Shown here one piece after another: positions 56,362 to 63,375 of a stretch of 64,000 bases of DNA. Positions within the stretch are counted from its first letter, which is position 1. Each line of letters opens with the position of its first letter. Under the pieces are notes generated by a model that did no database searches, was not told the origin of the DNA, and saw nothing but the letters and a program-made list of their open reading frames with translations. The position numbers and the translations under genes were made by a program. This DNA is from JAPSGB01 sp963775185 (lineage in GTDB: Bacteria; Myxococcota_A; Polyangia; Polyangiales; Polyangiaceae), in the NCBI GenBank assembly GCA_963775185.1, contig CAVZIE010000023.1:60571-124570 (forward strand), given 5' to 3'.

Positions 56362-57195
56362 TCACCCGCCCACGCGCTCGGCACCGGCGTACACGTTGAA
56401 CGTGCCGGCGCGCGCGAAGCCGATCAGCGTCATGCCTGCACCCTGCGCGGTGCTGACGGCGAGCGAGCTGGGCGCGCTCACGCTGAGCACCGCGGGAATG
56501 CCGGCGACCAGCGCCTTCTGCACGATCTCGAAGCTCGACCGGCCGCTGACGACCAGCGCCGTGCCACGCGCCGGCAGCCTGGCGTCGAGCAGCAGCCGCC
56601 CGACGACCTTGTCGACGGCATTGTGCCGCCCGACGTCCTCGCGCACGCACAGCCAGCGTCCGTCCGGGACGACGATGCCGGCGGCGTGGACGCCGCCGGT
56701 GTGGCGGAAGTTGTGCTGCTCGTCGCGCAGGCGCTCGCCGAGTTGGCCGAGCAGCGCACGGGAAAACACGCAGTCGTCTTCGATGCGGCCGGCGCGTGCC
56801 ACGAGATCCTCGATGCTGCGTCGGCCGCACACGCCGCAGGACGCCGTGGTCAGCGTGCCGCGTCGCGACGCGGCCGTGCGCTCGGGGTCGAGCACGGTGC
56901 CGGGGGCCGGCGCGACGTCGATGCTGTTGCCGTAGCCCTCGTCGTCGAGACGACCGCAGTGCGCCACCGTGCCCACGTCGTCTCGCGACGCGATGATGCC
57001 CTCGGCGAACAGGAAGCCGAGGGCGAGCTCGTGATCGTGCCCAGGCGTGCGCATGGTGATCGCCAGCGGATCGCCCGCGACGCGGATCTCGAGCGGCTCC
57101 TCGACGACCACGACGTCGTCATGATGTTCGGGCGCGTCGCGCCCGACGCGCAGGGCGTCGACGCGGGTAACGCCGGGGACGGCCGGACGGTTCAC
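56362..57195 (-). CDS. fdhD: Formate dehydrogenase accessory sulfurtransferase FdhD
   Basis: 277 aa, GTG start. FdhD transfers sulfur from IscS to the molybdenum cofactor so that formate dehydrogenases become active. The conserved CGVCG motif (C120, C123) is present in LTTASCGVCGRRS, with upstream MRTPGHDHELALGFLFAEGI and the signature VVPDGRWLCVREDVGRHNAV then DKVVGRLLL, followed by VSGRSSFEIVQKA. No formate dehydrogenase gene is in this window. A TAGGAT lies 6 nt before the GTG. Confidence 0.95.
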   Translation of the reverse strand: MNRPAVPGVTRVDALRVGRDAPEHHDDVVVVEEPLEIRVAGDPLAITMRTPGHDHELALGFLFAEGIIASRDDVGTVAHCGRLDDEGYGNSIDVAPAPGTVLDPERTAASRRGTLTTASCGVCGRRSIEDLVARAGRIEDDCVFSRALLGQLGERLRDEQHNFRHTGGVHAAGIVVPDGRWLCVREDVGRHNAVDKVVGRLLLDARLPARGTALVVSGRSSFEIVQKALVAGIPAVLSVSAPSSLAVSTAQGAGMTLIGFARAGTFNVYAGAERVGG

Positions 57196-57201
57196 GCGCG
57201 T

Positions 57202-57207
57202 ATCCTA
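57202..57207 (-). promoter_or_regulatory. -10 hexamer of a probable leaderless promoter (fdhD)
   Basis: TAGGAT, 6 nt before the GTG; the segment reads GCTAGGAT on the coding strand. Confidence 0.4.
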
Positions 57208-57211
57208 GCGC

Positions 57212-57763
57212 CTATTGTTCGAGCAGCTTGCCGTTCTTGTCCGCGTCGACGTATCCGTCCTTGATCGGGCTCTTCACGAAGACGCGGTATTGCACGTCCA
57301 TCTCGTACGGGAGGTTGCGCTTGAGCAGTACGGAGCTGACTTTGCCGTTCTTGTCGTCGACCTTTTCCGCGGCGCGCTTCGCCAGGTCCGGAATCACGTC
57401 CAGCTTGATGTCGTCGAGGGAAAACAGGTTGTCGTCCAGCGTGCCCGTGCCCTCGAGCGCCACCCGCTGCGGCGGCGCGACGTCGCCGGTGCGGTACTCG
57501 TACTGGAGCACCTGGTCGAGATGCTTCGGGTCTTGCGCCTGGACCACGATGTGGTCCGGGTACACCACGACCTCGAGCAGCTTCGGGTGAGCGCCGATGC
57601 GCAGCCCGAGCGACGCCATGCCCTGGTGGAGACCGCGCTCGGTCAAGAGTGACGGGCCCGTGGTCGCCGCGCTGGTCTGGAGCTGCTCCGGCGCTTGCTT
57701 CTTGCAGCTCTGGGCGGTCAGCGCCAGACAGCACGCGACGGCGGCGACGACCGGTCTTCTCAC
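57212..57763 (-). CDS. Lipoprotein, unknown function
   Basis: 183 aa from a GTG that overlaps the dapE stop as GTGA. VRRPVVAAVACCLALTAQSC is a signal peptide, with C20 or C12 as possible lipid sites. The mature protein is a single beta/alpha domain (LLEVVVYPDHIVVQAQDPKH, VLQYEYRTGDVAPPQRVALE, LFSLDDIKLDVIPDLAKRAA, VFVKSPIKDGYVDADKNGKL) typical of a small secreted protein family found in Myxococcota. A TAGGTT also precedes the GTG by 7 nt, but overlap with dapE makes coupling the simpler explanation. Confidence 0.65.
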   Translation of the reverse strand: MRRPVVAAVACCLALTAQSCKKQAPEQLQTSAATTGPSLLTERGLHQGMASLGLRIGAHPKLLEVVVYPDHIVVQAQDPKHLDQVLQYEYRTGDVAPPQRVALEGTGTLDDNLFSLDDIKLDVIPDLAKRAAEKVDDKNGKVSSVLLKRNLPYEMDVQYRVFVKSPIKDGYVDADKNGKLLEQ

Positions 57764-58839
57764 GGCGGTGAACCTATCTGCTGACCCCCGGGCTCGCAAC
57801 CTCCGATGCGGTCGAGCCAGCTTCGCAAGATGCGCCGCCCGGTGTCGAGCGCCGGCACCAGCGTCCATTCGTTCCGCTGGTGCGCTTGTGCTTGCACGCC
57901 TGGACCGAAATTCACCGCGGGCACGCCGAGCGCGGCGAAGCGCGCCACGTCGGTCCACGCCGTCTTCGGCTCCACGGCGAGCACGCCGCTGTCGGCGAGC
58001 GCGCGGATCAACGGATGATCGGCGCGCGGCGGCGCGGCGGGCGAGCGGTCGACGAACTCGACCTCCGCATGCTGGCCGACCAGCTCGCGCACGCGCTGCT
58101 CCGCTTGCTCGAGCGTGACGTCCGGCCCGAAGCGGTGGTTCAGGTTCAGCTCGAACAGGTCGGGGATGATGTTGCGCGCGCGCCCGCCGCTGGCCATCGT
58201 CGCGCTCGTCACGCGCTTCCACTCGAGCCCGTCCACGACACTGGACTCCGGCTCCAGCGCGGACAAGCGCGCCAGCAGCGACGCGGCCTTGTGGATCGCG
58301 TTGTCGCCTTGCCACGGCCGCGCGCTGTGCGCCGTGCGCCCGTGGAAGCGCACGCTCGCGTGCAGCGAGCCGCCACAGCCGAGCTGCAGCTTGTTGTCGC
58401 TCGGCTCGAGCGCGACGGCGATGTCGACGTCGCGCAGCTCCGGATCCCGCTCCAGCACCGGGCCGAGCTCGTTCTCGGCGAACGGTCCTTCCTCGCGCGC
58501 GTAGAACACCAGGGTGAGGTCCACGCCGCCGGGTGGCGTCTCCCCCAGATCGAGCATCAGCGCGAGCCCGCTCTTCATGTCGGCGGCGCCGGGTCCGTAC
58601 AAGCGCTCGCCGTCGATGTGCGGTGGCGCGTCGTGGCTCGTCCTGACGACGTCGAGATGTCCGGCGAGGGCGACCTTCGGCCCGCCGCTTCCGCGCCGGA
58701 CCGGCACCACGATCGAGTCGCCATAGCGGCGGATCGGAAACGCCGCGAGGCGCCCGGCAACGGCGTCGCAGATCGCCTTCTCCTCGCCGATCGGCGACGG
58801 GATCGCACACAGCCACAGCAGCGTTTGGGCCAGGTCCAT
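57760..58839 (-). CDS. dapE: Succinyl-diaminopimelate desuccinylase-like M20 peptidase
   Basis: 359 aa. M20 metal site: VALAGHLDVVR (H at ~59), GPGAADMKSGLALML (bridging D), VFYAREEGPFAENELG (catalytic and ligand Glu), VALEPSDNKLQLGCGG, and a C-terminal GVPAVNFGPG. AHQRNEWTLVP supplies the last His. The sequence best fits the actinobacterial-type DapE group, which removes succinate from N-succinyl-L,L-diaminopimelate for lysine and peptidoglycan synthesis. A dapD gene lies at 63376. A palindromic element copy encodes VPVRRGSGG (58688-58708). TAGATT lies 8 nt before the ATG. Confidence 0.88.
   Translation of the reverse strand: MDLAQTLLWLCAIPSPIGEEKAICDAVAGRLAAFPIRRYGDSIVVPVRRGSGGPKVALAGHLDVVRTSHDAPPHIDGERLYGPGAADMKSGLALMLDLGETPPGGVDLTLVFYAREEGPFAENELGPVLERDPELRDVDIAVALEPSDNKLQLGCGGSLHASVRFHGRTAHSARPWQGDNAIHKAASLLARLSALEPESSVVDGLEWKRVTSATMASGGRARNIIPDLFELNLNHRFGPDVTLEQAEQRVRELVGQHAEVEFVDRSPAAPPRADHPLIRALADSGVLAVEPKTAWTDVARFAALGVPAVNFGPGVQAQAHQRNEWTLVPALDTGRRILRSWLDRIGGCEPGGQQIGSPP
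58688..58708 (-). repeat. Palindromic element inside dapE
   Basis: CTTCCGCGCCGGACCGGCACC, read as VPVRRGSGG in the enzyme just before VALAGHLDVV; a surface-loop insertion tolerated by the fold. Confidence 0.5.
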
Positions 58840-58847
58840 CGAGGCGC

Positions 58848-58853
58848 AATCTA
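58848..58853 (-). promoter_or_regulatory. -10 hexamer of a probable leaderless promoter (dapE)
   Basis: TAGATT, 8 nt before the ATG at 58839; same hexamer as at recD2. Confidence 0.4.
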
Positions 58854-58872
58854 CGACATTCCTTCGGGTGTT

Positions 58873-58891
58873 GCCTGTCCGGCGCGGCCGG
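58873..58891 (+). repeat. Palindromic element between dapE and the aminotransferase gene
   Basis: GCCTGTCCGGCGCGGCCGG in the 67-bp divergent gap. Confidence 0.5.
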
Positions 58892-58906
58892 CGGTACGGA
58901 TCGGCG

Positions 58907-60055
58907 ATGTCGTCGCGCGCCCTCCTGATGATTCCCGGTCCGATCGAGATCTCTCCGGCGGTGCAGCGCGCGTTCGGCGTCGCGCCGCCGAGCCACCTGT
59001 CGGCGGAGGTGCTCGAAGCGTTCGGGCGATCGATCGAGCTGATGCGCGCGCTGTGGCAGGCCGCGCCGTCGAGTCAGCCCTTCGTTGTCGCCGGCAGCGG
59101 AACGCTCGCGATGGACATGGCGGTACAGAACGTGATCGAGCCCGGCGACCGCGTCGTCGTGGTCGATACCGGATATTTCTCGGCCCGGATGGCGGAGATG
59201 CTGCGCCGGCGCGGTGCGGACGTCGCCGTCGTGGCCGCGCCGCCGGGCGACGCGCCGTCGCTCGCCGACGTGGAAGCGGCGATGCCGTGCAAGGCGCTGT
59301 TCGTGACCCACGTGGACACGTCGACCGGCGTTCGCGTCGATGCACAGGCGCTGGCCGCGCTGGCGCGCCGCCACGGCGCGCTGTCGGTGTTCGACGGCGT
59401 GTGCGCCACCGGCGGCGAGCGCTTCGAGATGGCGGCGTGGGACGCGGACTTGTACCTGACCGCGTCGCAGAAGGCCGTCGGCTTGCCGCCGGGCTTGGCG
59501 CTGTGTGTCGCGAGCGAACGCGCGCTCGCGGCGCGCGCCGCGCTCCGCACGCCGCCGATGCTGTCCGTGGACTGGGATGCGTGGCGCCCGGTGATGCAAG
59601 CGTACGAAGCGCGCAAGCCCAGCTACTTCGCCACGCCCGCGACGAACCTGATCCTGGCGCTTGCCGTCGCCCTCGCCGAGCACGCCATCGCCGAACGCGT
59701 CGCGGCGCACGAACGCACGGGCGCGGCCATGCGCGCCGCGTGGCGAGCGCTTGGGCTAGAGTTGCTTCCGCTTCGCGACGAGCTGTTCGCGAACACGCTG
59801 AGCGCGATCCGCTATCCAGCCGGCGTCGACAGCTCGCTGATCGGACGCATCAAGGAGCGCGGCGTGGTCGTCGCCGGCGGGCTGTACCCCGGGCTGCAGA
59901 CGACGTACTTCCGCGTGGGACACATGGGCTACGCGACGACGCAGCCGGAGATGCTGGAGCGCACCGTGCAGGCGATCGAGGACGCGCTGATCGACGCGGG
60001 GCACGACTGCCAGCGCGGAGCGGGCGTCGCGGCGCTGCGCGCGGCCGCGTCATGA
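58907..60055 (+). CDS. Class V aminotransferase (alanine-glyoxylate / serine-pyruvate type)
   Basis: 382 aa. Start MSSRALLMIPGPIEISPAVQ and PPSHLSAEVLEAFGRSIELM are the hallmark N-terminus of AGXT-type enzymes. FVVAGSGTLAMDMAVQNVIE holds the cofactor phosphate loop, FDGVCATGGE the ring-stacking Asp, and K189 in LTASQKAVGLPPGLAL is the Schiff-base lysine. It would transaminate alanine or serine with glyoxylate or pyruvate; substrate is inference. A TACGGA sits 6 nt upstream of the ATG. The next gene starts inside its stop codon (ATGA). Confidence 0.9.
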   Translation: MSSRALLMIPGPIEISPAVQRAFGVAPPSHLSAEVLEAFGRSIELMRALWQAAPSSQPFVVAGSGTLAMDMAVQNVIEPGDRVVVVDTGYFSARMAEMLRRRGADVAVVAAPPGDAPSLADVEAAMPCKALFVTHVDTSTGVRVDAQALAALARRHGALSVFDGVCATGGERFEMAAWDADLYLTASQKAVGLPPGLALCVASERALAARAALRTPPMLSVDWDAWRPVMQAYEARKPSYFATPATNLILALAVALAEHAIAERVAAHERTGAAMRAAWRALGLELLPLRDELFANTLSAIRYPAGVDSSLIGRIKERGVVVAGGLYPGLQTTYFRVGHMGYATTQPEMLERTVQAIEDALIDAGHDCQRGAGVAALRAAAS

Positions 60056-60450
60056 CGCGCGCGCACCGCGCACTGGCCGTGCTGGTGTGTGTCGTCATTC
60101 CGGGGCTGTCGTGGCGGGACGGTACGGGCTGGCTCGCGTGGACCATGTTCTCGAAGAGCGAGACGTTCCGCCTGGAGATCAGCGCACAAGACGCCGACGG
60201 GGCGCGCCGCTACGTCGCACCCACGGCGGTCGCACAGCAGATGCGCGGCGCCCTTCGAACGATGCTCGCGGGCGCGGAGTCGTGGCGCCACGGGCCGTTC
60301 GGCTCGGCGCTCGCCGGTCAGCTCTACGGCATCGCCGGCGTCGCGTGCCGCGTGTCCGGCGCGCGCGAAGTGCGCGTCGTGCTCGAGCGGCGGCGCACGC
60401 TCGACGCGCCCGTGGTGCGGAGCGAGATAGGGCGACAATGCCGCCGCTGA
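60052..60450 (+). CDS. Small membrane-associated protein (DUF5819-like)
   Basis: 132 aa. One N-terminal hydrophobic segment (HRALAVLVCVVIPGLSW), then GTGWLAWTMFSKSETFRLEI, a motif in proteins of the DUF5819 type that accompany HTTM-domain genes. The remainder is a basic alpha/beta domain ending VRSEIGRQCRR. Coupled by ATGA to the aminotransferase gene and overlapping the HTTM gene by 13 bp, so all three are made together. The W-T-M-F-S motif suggests membrane-interface binding; function unknown. Confidence 0.6.
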   Translation: MTRAHRALAVLVCVVIPGLSWRDGTGWLAWTMFSKSETFRLEISAQDADGARRYVAPTAVAQQMRGALRTMLAGAESWRHGPFGSALAGQLYGIAGVACRVSGAREVRVVLERRRTLDAPVVRSEIGRQCRR

Positions 60451-61244
60451 GCGCCGCCGCGCAGCGGCTGGGCTGGGCGCGGGCGGCGCTGGGCGCGTTG
60501 TTCCTGCTTCGTAGCACGCCGCTGCTTCTGCCCCTGCACGTGCCCTTTCTCGCCGGCACGGCTCCGCTCCTCGGCTGGCCGACGCATGCCTTCGCCGGCG
60601 CGCCGTGGATCGCGCTTGCGCCTGGCGTCGTCGCCGCACTGTGCGTCGCGCGGACGCTCGCCGCAGCGGCCTTCATGCTCGGCGTGCAGACGCGCGCGGC
60701 CGGGATCACGGCTGGCGTCGCCGGCTACCTCGTGCTGGCGCAGACTCCGTTCGAGTTCCTGCTAACGCTGCACCTGCTGTTCCTGGGCACCATCCTGCTG
60801 GCTGTCGCCGGCGGCGGCGCGAGCTTCGCGCTCCGGCCCGAGCCGCGCCGCGACGTGCTCTCGGGGCAGCAGCTGATGCGCTGGTTCGTCGCGTCGATCT
60901 ATCCGTGGGCCGCGCTGGCGAAGCTCCGGCCGGACTGGTTGGATGGTCGCACGCTCGCGCTGTACCATGCGGACGGTTCGCTCCGCGGCGCGCTGGCGGA
61001 CTTCGTGCTTTCCGATCCGGCGCGGTGCACCCTTGTGGCCGTGGGCGTGGTCGCAACGGAGCTCGCGCTTGGGCCGTTGCTCCTGTGGCGGCGCACACGG
61101 CGCTACGCGCTTGCCGTCGCGGTGTGCTTCCACATGGTGCTGCAGGTCGTCGCGAGCCCGGACTTCTTCAGCTGGGAAATGCTGGCGCTGCTGGTGTGTT
61201 TCTGGCCCATCCGCGCTCGCACGGGCGCGCCCGCGCGAGCGTGA
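60438..61244 (+). CDS. HTTM-domain membrane protein
   Basis: 268 aa with about seven membrane helices (LGALFLLRSTPLLLPLHVPF, APWIALAPGVVAALCVARTL, AGVAGYLVLAQTPFEFLLTL, LLFLGTILLAVAGGGASFAL, LVAVGVVATELALGPLLLWR, ALAVAVCFHMVLQVVASPDF). The combination QQLMRWFVASIYPWAALAKL and PDWLDGRTLALYHADG is the HTTM signature shared with vitamin-K-dependent gamma-carboxylase membrane cores. It lacks the carboxylase C-terminal domain. Function unknown; in an operon with an aminotransferase. Confidence 0.75.
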   Translation: MPPLSAAAQRLGWARAALGALFLLRSTPLLLPLHVPFLAGTAPLLGWPTHAFAGAPWIALAPGVVAALCVARTLAAAAFMLGVQTRAAGITAGVAGYLVLAQTPFEFLLTLHLLFLGTILLAVAGGGASFALRPEPRRDVLSGQQLMRWFVASIYPWAALAKLRPDWLDGRTLALYHADGSLRGALADFVLSDPARCTLVAVGVVATELALGPLLLWRRTRRYALAVAVCFHMVLQVVASPDFFSWEMLALLVCFWPIRARTGAPARA

Positions 61245-61250
61245 TACACT
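61245..61250 (+). promoter_or_regulatory. -10 hexamer of a probable leaderless promoter
   Basis: TACACT, 7 nt before the GTG at 61258, immediately after the HTTM stop codon. Confidence 0.4.
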
Positions 61251-61257
61251 TGCGCGC

Positions 61258-61866
61258 GTGGACTTGAAGCAGGGGGCCCACCCGCTTGTCTTGCTCGCGC
61301 TCGCGTTCGCGCTGGAGATGTGCAGCTCCGCGTCGTCGAGCGACACGACGGATGCGGGTGCGACGGATGCGGGTGCATCCGTCGACAGCGGTCCGGTGGT
61401 GTCGTGCAAGTCGATCTCCGACTGCGTGCCCCGGCCCTCCGAGTGCCTGGACACGCAGACGCTGGCCTACTACTCCGCGGACCGCTGCGAGGGCGGCCGG
61501 TGCTACTACACCCAGAGCACGAGTGGCTGCAGCTTCGGGTTCTGCTCCGGCCACGGGTGCACGAGCACGGACACGACGGGCGGTTCGTCGGCGTACGAGT
61601 GCGTCACCGATTCGGACTGCACGCCCACGGCGTCCTACTGTCTCGACTCGAGCACGCTGGCCTACGACAAGACGAGCTGCGTGAACGGCACTTGCATCCA
61701 CACACAGCAGACGACCGGCTGTCCGTGCTACACCAACGGTTGCTACACCGGCGGCACGACCGGCGGGGTCGGCGGTTGGAGCGGCGACGACGCCCAGGCC
61801 GACGCGCCCGGTGACGCCGCGCAGGACGCGCCCGGTGACGCCGCAGGCGACGCGGCGCCGGACTGA
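61258..61866 (+). CDS. Secreted Cys-rich protein, tandem paralogue 1
   Basis: 202 aa, GTG start. Hydrophobic leader VDLKQGAHPLVLLALAFALE then MCSSASSSD: a lipobox-like site but with Met at -1, where Gly/Ala/Ser is usual. Two Cys-rich modules follow (SCKSISDCVPRPSECLDTQT, ECVTDSDCTPTASYCLDSST), each about 60 residues with eight Cys and a C-x-Y/I turn (GGRCYYTQ, NGTCIHTQ). The C-terminus is an acidic DAPGDAAGDAAPD tail. Clearly duplicated in the next gene; the TGA overlaps the next ATG. Function unknown. Confidence 0.65.
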   Translation: MDLKQGAHPLVLLALAFALEMCSSASSSDTTDAGATDAGASVDSGPVVSCKSISDCVPRPSECLDTQTLAYYSADRCEGGRCYYTQSTSGCSFGFCSGHGCTSTDTTGGSSAYECVTDSDCTPTASYCLDSSTLAYDKTSCVNGTCIHTQQTTGCPCYTNGCYTGGTTGGVGGWSGDDAQADAPGDAAQDAPGDAAGDAAPD

Positions 61867-62414
61867 TGATGCCGCGCCTCACTCATCCGCTGTTGCTGCT
61901 CTGCCTCGTGTTCTCCGTCCAGATGTGCAGCGTGACGCAGGGCGACGACGCCGACGGCGGCGCCGCGATCGACAGCGGGCTGGACGCACCGCCCGTGCAG
62001 TCGTGCAAGACGCTCGCGGACTGCCAGCCACCTCCCTCGGGATGCAGCGACTACGTGTCACTCCAGTACTTCACTGCGGACAGCTGCACCAAGGGCCGCT
62101 GCGTCTTTTCGCCGCACAAGCAGGATTGCGGGTACTCGTGCGTGGCCGGCGGATGCATCAACAGCGGGACAGCGGGCGGAGGGCCGGCGTCGGAGTGCAA
62201 AACGGCTGCGGATTGTGCGCCCGGGCCCCCGCCGTACTGCTCCACGCCCGACACGCTCACGTACTACGATGCGGCGTGCGACAGCGGCAGTTGTGTCTTC
62301 GCCGTGGAGACACGGAGCTGCCCGTGTGCCGCCCGTGCCTGCAAGACGGAGGGCGGCGCGGACGCGGAACCGGACGCGCCCGGTGACGCCGCCGGCGACG
62401 CGGTAGCGGAGTGA
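61866..62414 (+). CDS. Secreted Cys-rich protein, tandem paralogue 2
   Basis: 182 aa. MMPRLTHPLLLLCLVFSVQMC is the same kind of leader as the preceding gene, again with Met before the Cys. Modules SCKTLADCQPPPSGCSDYVS and ECKTAADCAPGPPPYCSTPD align with the paralogue (Cys spacing kept), as do TSTLAY / TPDTLTYYD. The tail DAPGDAAGDAVAE is also shared. Starts with TGATG overlap, so translated together with its paralogue. Confidence 0.65.
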   Translation: MMPRLTHPLLLLCLVFSVQMCSVTQGDDADGGAAIDSGLDAPPVQSCKTLADCQPPPSGCSDYVSLQYFTADSCTKGRCVFSPHKQDCGYSCVAGGCINSGTAGGGPASECKTAADCAPGPPPYCSTPDTLTYYDAACDSGSCVFAVETRSCPCAARACKTEGGADAEPDAPGDAAGDAVAE

Positions 62415-62459
62415 CGGTGCGCACGTTCGTCGATCCGCGCGCCCGCGGAGTGATCGCGC

Positions 62460-63344
62460 TCACGGCGCGCAGCGCGCGGCTTGCACGGGCCACGCGATGA
62501 TGCCCTGGTTGCACATCTCGTCGCTGGTGTGCGGGCCGGGCAGCACGTAGCTGTCGTATGGGTTCTGCCAGACACACGTCGTAGAGATGCGGTCGTCCGG
62601 TGTGGCGACGAGATCCACCGGATGCATCCGCTGGCTGTCGAAGTCCCACTGCTGCAGGTCGACGATTGTCGCGTGCGAACCGTCCGCGCGGTCGATCTCG
62701 CCGACAAACGACTTTCCGATGCGGTGCATGTGGGGCCAGCTGAAGACCAGGTGCACGTCGCCGGCCGGCTTGCAGGAGCCGGTAGAGGTTCCGGTGAAGT
62801 GCGGCCGGATTGCCGGAACGGGCGCTTCCGCGCCGAACCAACCAGCCAGATGAGCAGGGGGGGCCGGCGCCGGGCACAGCGTAGCCGTCACCTGTGCGGC
62901 GGACGCGGTCGAGAGCTGGAGCAGGTGGGTCTGCACGACCAGGCGCTGGGTCCCGGGAGGCAAGGCGAGCCCCACGTCGGCGGGGAAGACCAGCGGTTGC
63001 TCGCCAGGCGCCCACACGTGGAGCGGCGTTGCTTCCGGCACCATCTGGTCGCAGGCGACGGGTCCGTCGGGGAACTCCGGCGCGGCGAACAGCACGCCAT
63101 GGTGCAGCAAGATGCCGCCGTCGGGCGCGGTCCATCGGATGCTGGTGATGGCACGCCCGGCGAGCGCCGACGCGTCGAAGCCGTAGCAGACGTACGCTTC
63201 CGAGGCCGCGCCCAGCAGGCTCGGCACAAGCGACAGCTGGAGCGCGTCTGGGCAGCTTGTCGCCGCGGAGGTGCTGGAAACCGGCGCGGCGGGTCCCGAG
63301 CATGCGGCGAGCAGCAGTGACGACAGGGCCGCGGCGCGCTTCAC
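62460..63344 (-). CDS. Copper monooxygenase-like (PHM-fold) lipoprotein
   Basis: 294 aa, GTG start. Signal VKRAAALSSLLLAAC (lipobox LAAC). The two domains of copper type II ascorbate-dependent monooxygenases are recognisable with all candidate ligands: HH in GILLHHGVLFAA and H in VVQTHLLQLST (CuH site), HMH in FSWPHMHRIGKSF and M in SDEMCNQGIIAW (CuM site). Related enzymes hydroxylate peptidylglycine or dopamine, and bacterial ones oxidise unknown small substrates. TACCCT lies 6 nt before the GTG, another leaderless-type start. Confidence 0.75.
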   Translation of the reverse strand: MKRAAALSSLLLAACSGPAAPVSSTSAATSCPDALQLSLVPSLLGAASEAYVCYGFDASALAGRAITSIRWTAPDGGILLHHGVLFAAPEFPDGPVACDQMVPEATPLHVWAPGEQPLVFPADVGLALPPGTQRLVVQTHLLQLSTASAAQVTATLCPAPAPPAHLAGWFGAEAPVPAIRPHFTGTSTGSCKPAGDVHLVFSWPHMHRIGKSFVGEIDRADGSHATIVDLQQWDFDSQRMHPVDLVATPDDRISTTCVWQNPYDSYVLPGPHTSDEMCNQGIIAWPVQAARCAP

Positions 63345-63350
63345 GAATCC

Positions 63351-63356
63351 AGGGTA
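63351..63356 (-). promoter_or_regulatory. -10 hexamer of a probable leaderless promoter (PHM-like gene)
   Basis: GCTACCCT on the coding strand; TACCCT ends 6 nt before the GTG at 63344. Confidence 0.4.
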
Positions 63357-63375
63357 GCGCCCCGGAGCCCGGCGG

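Noticed and set aside
57771..57776. TAGGTT as a leaderless promoter for the lipoprotein at 57763
   Set aside because: It lies within the end of dapE, whose stop overlaps the lipoprotein start; translational coupling explains the arrangement without a promoter.
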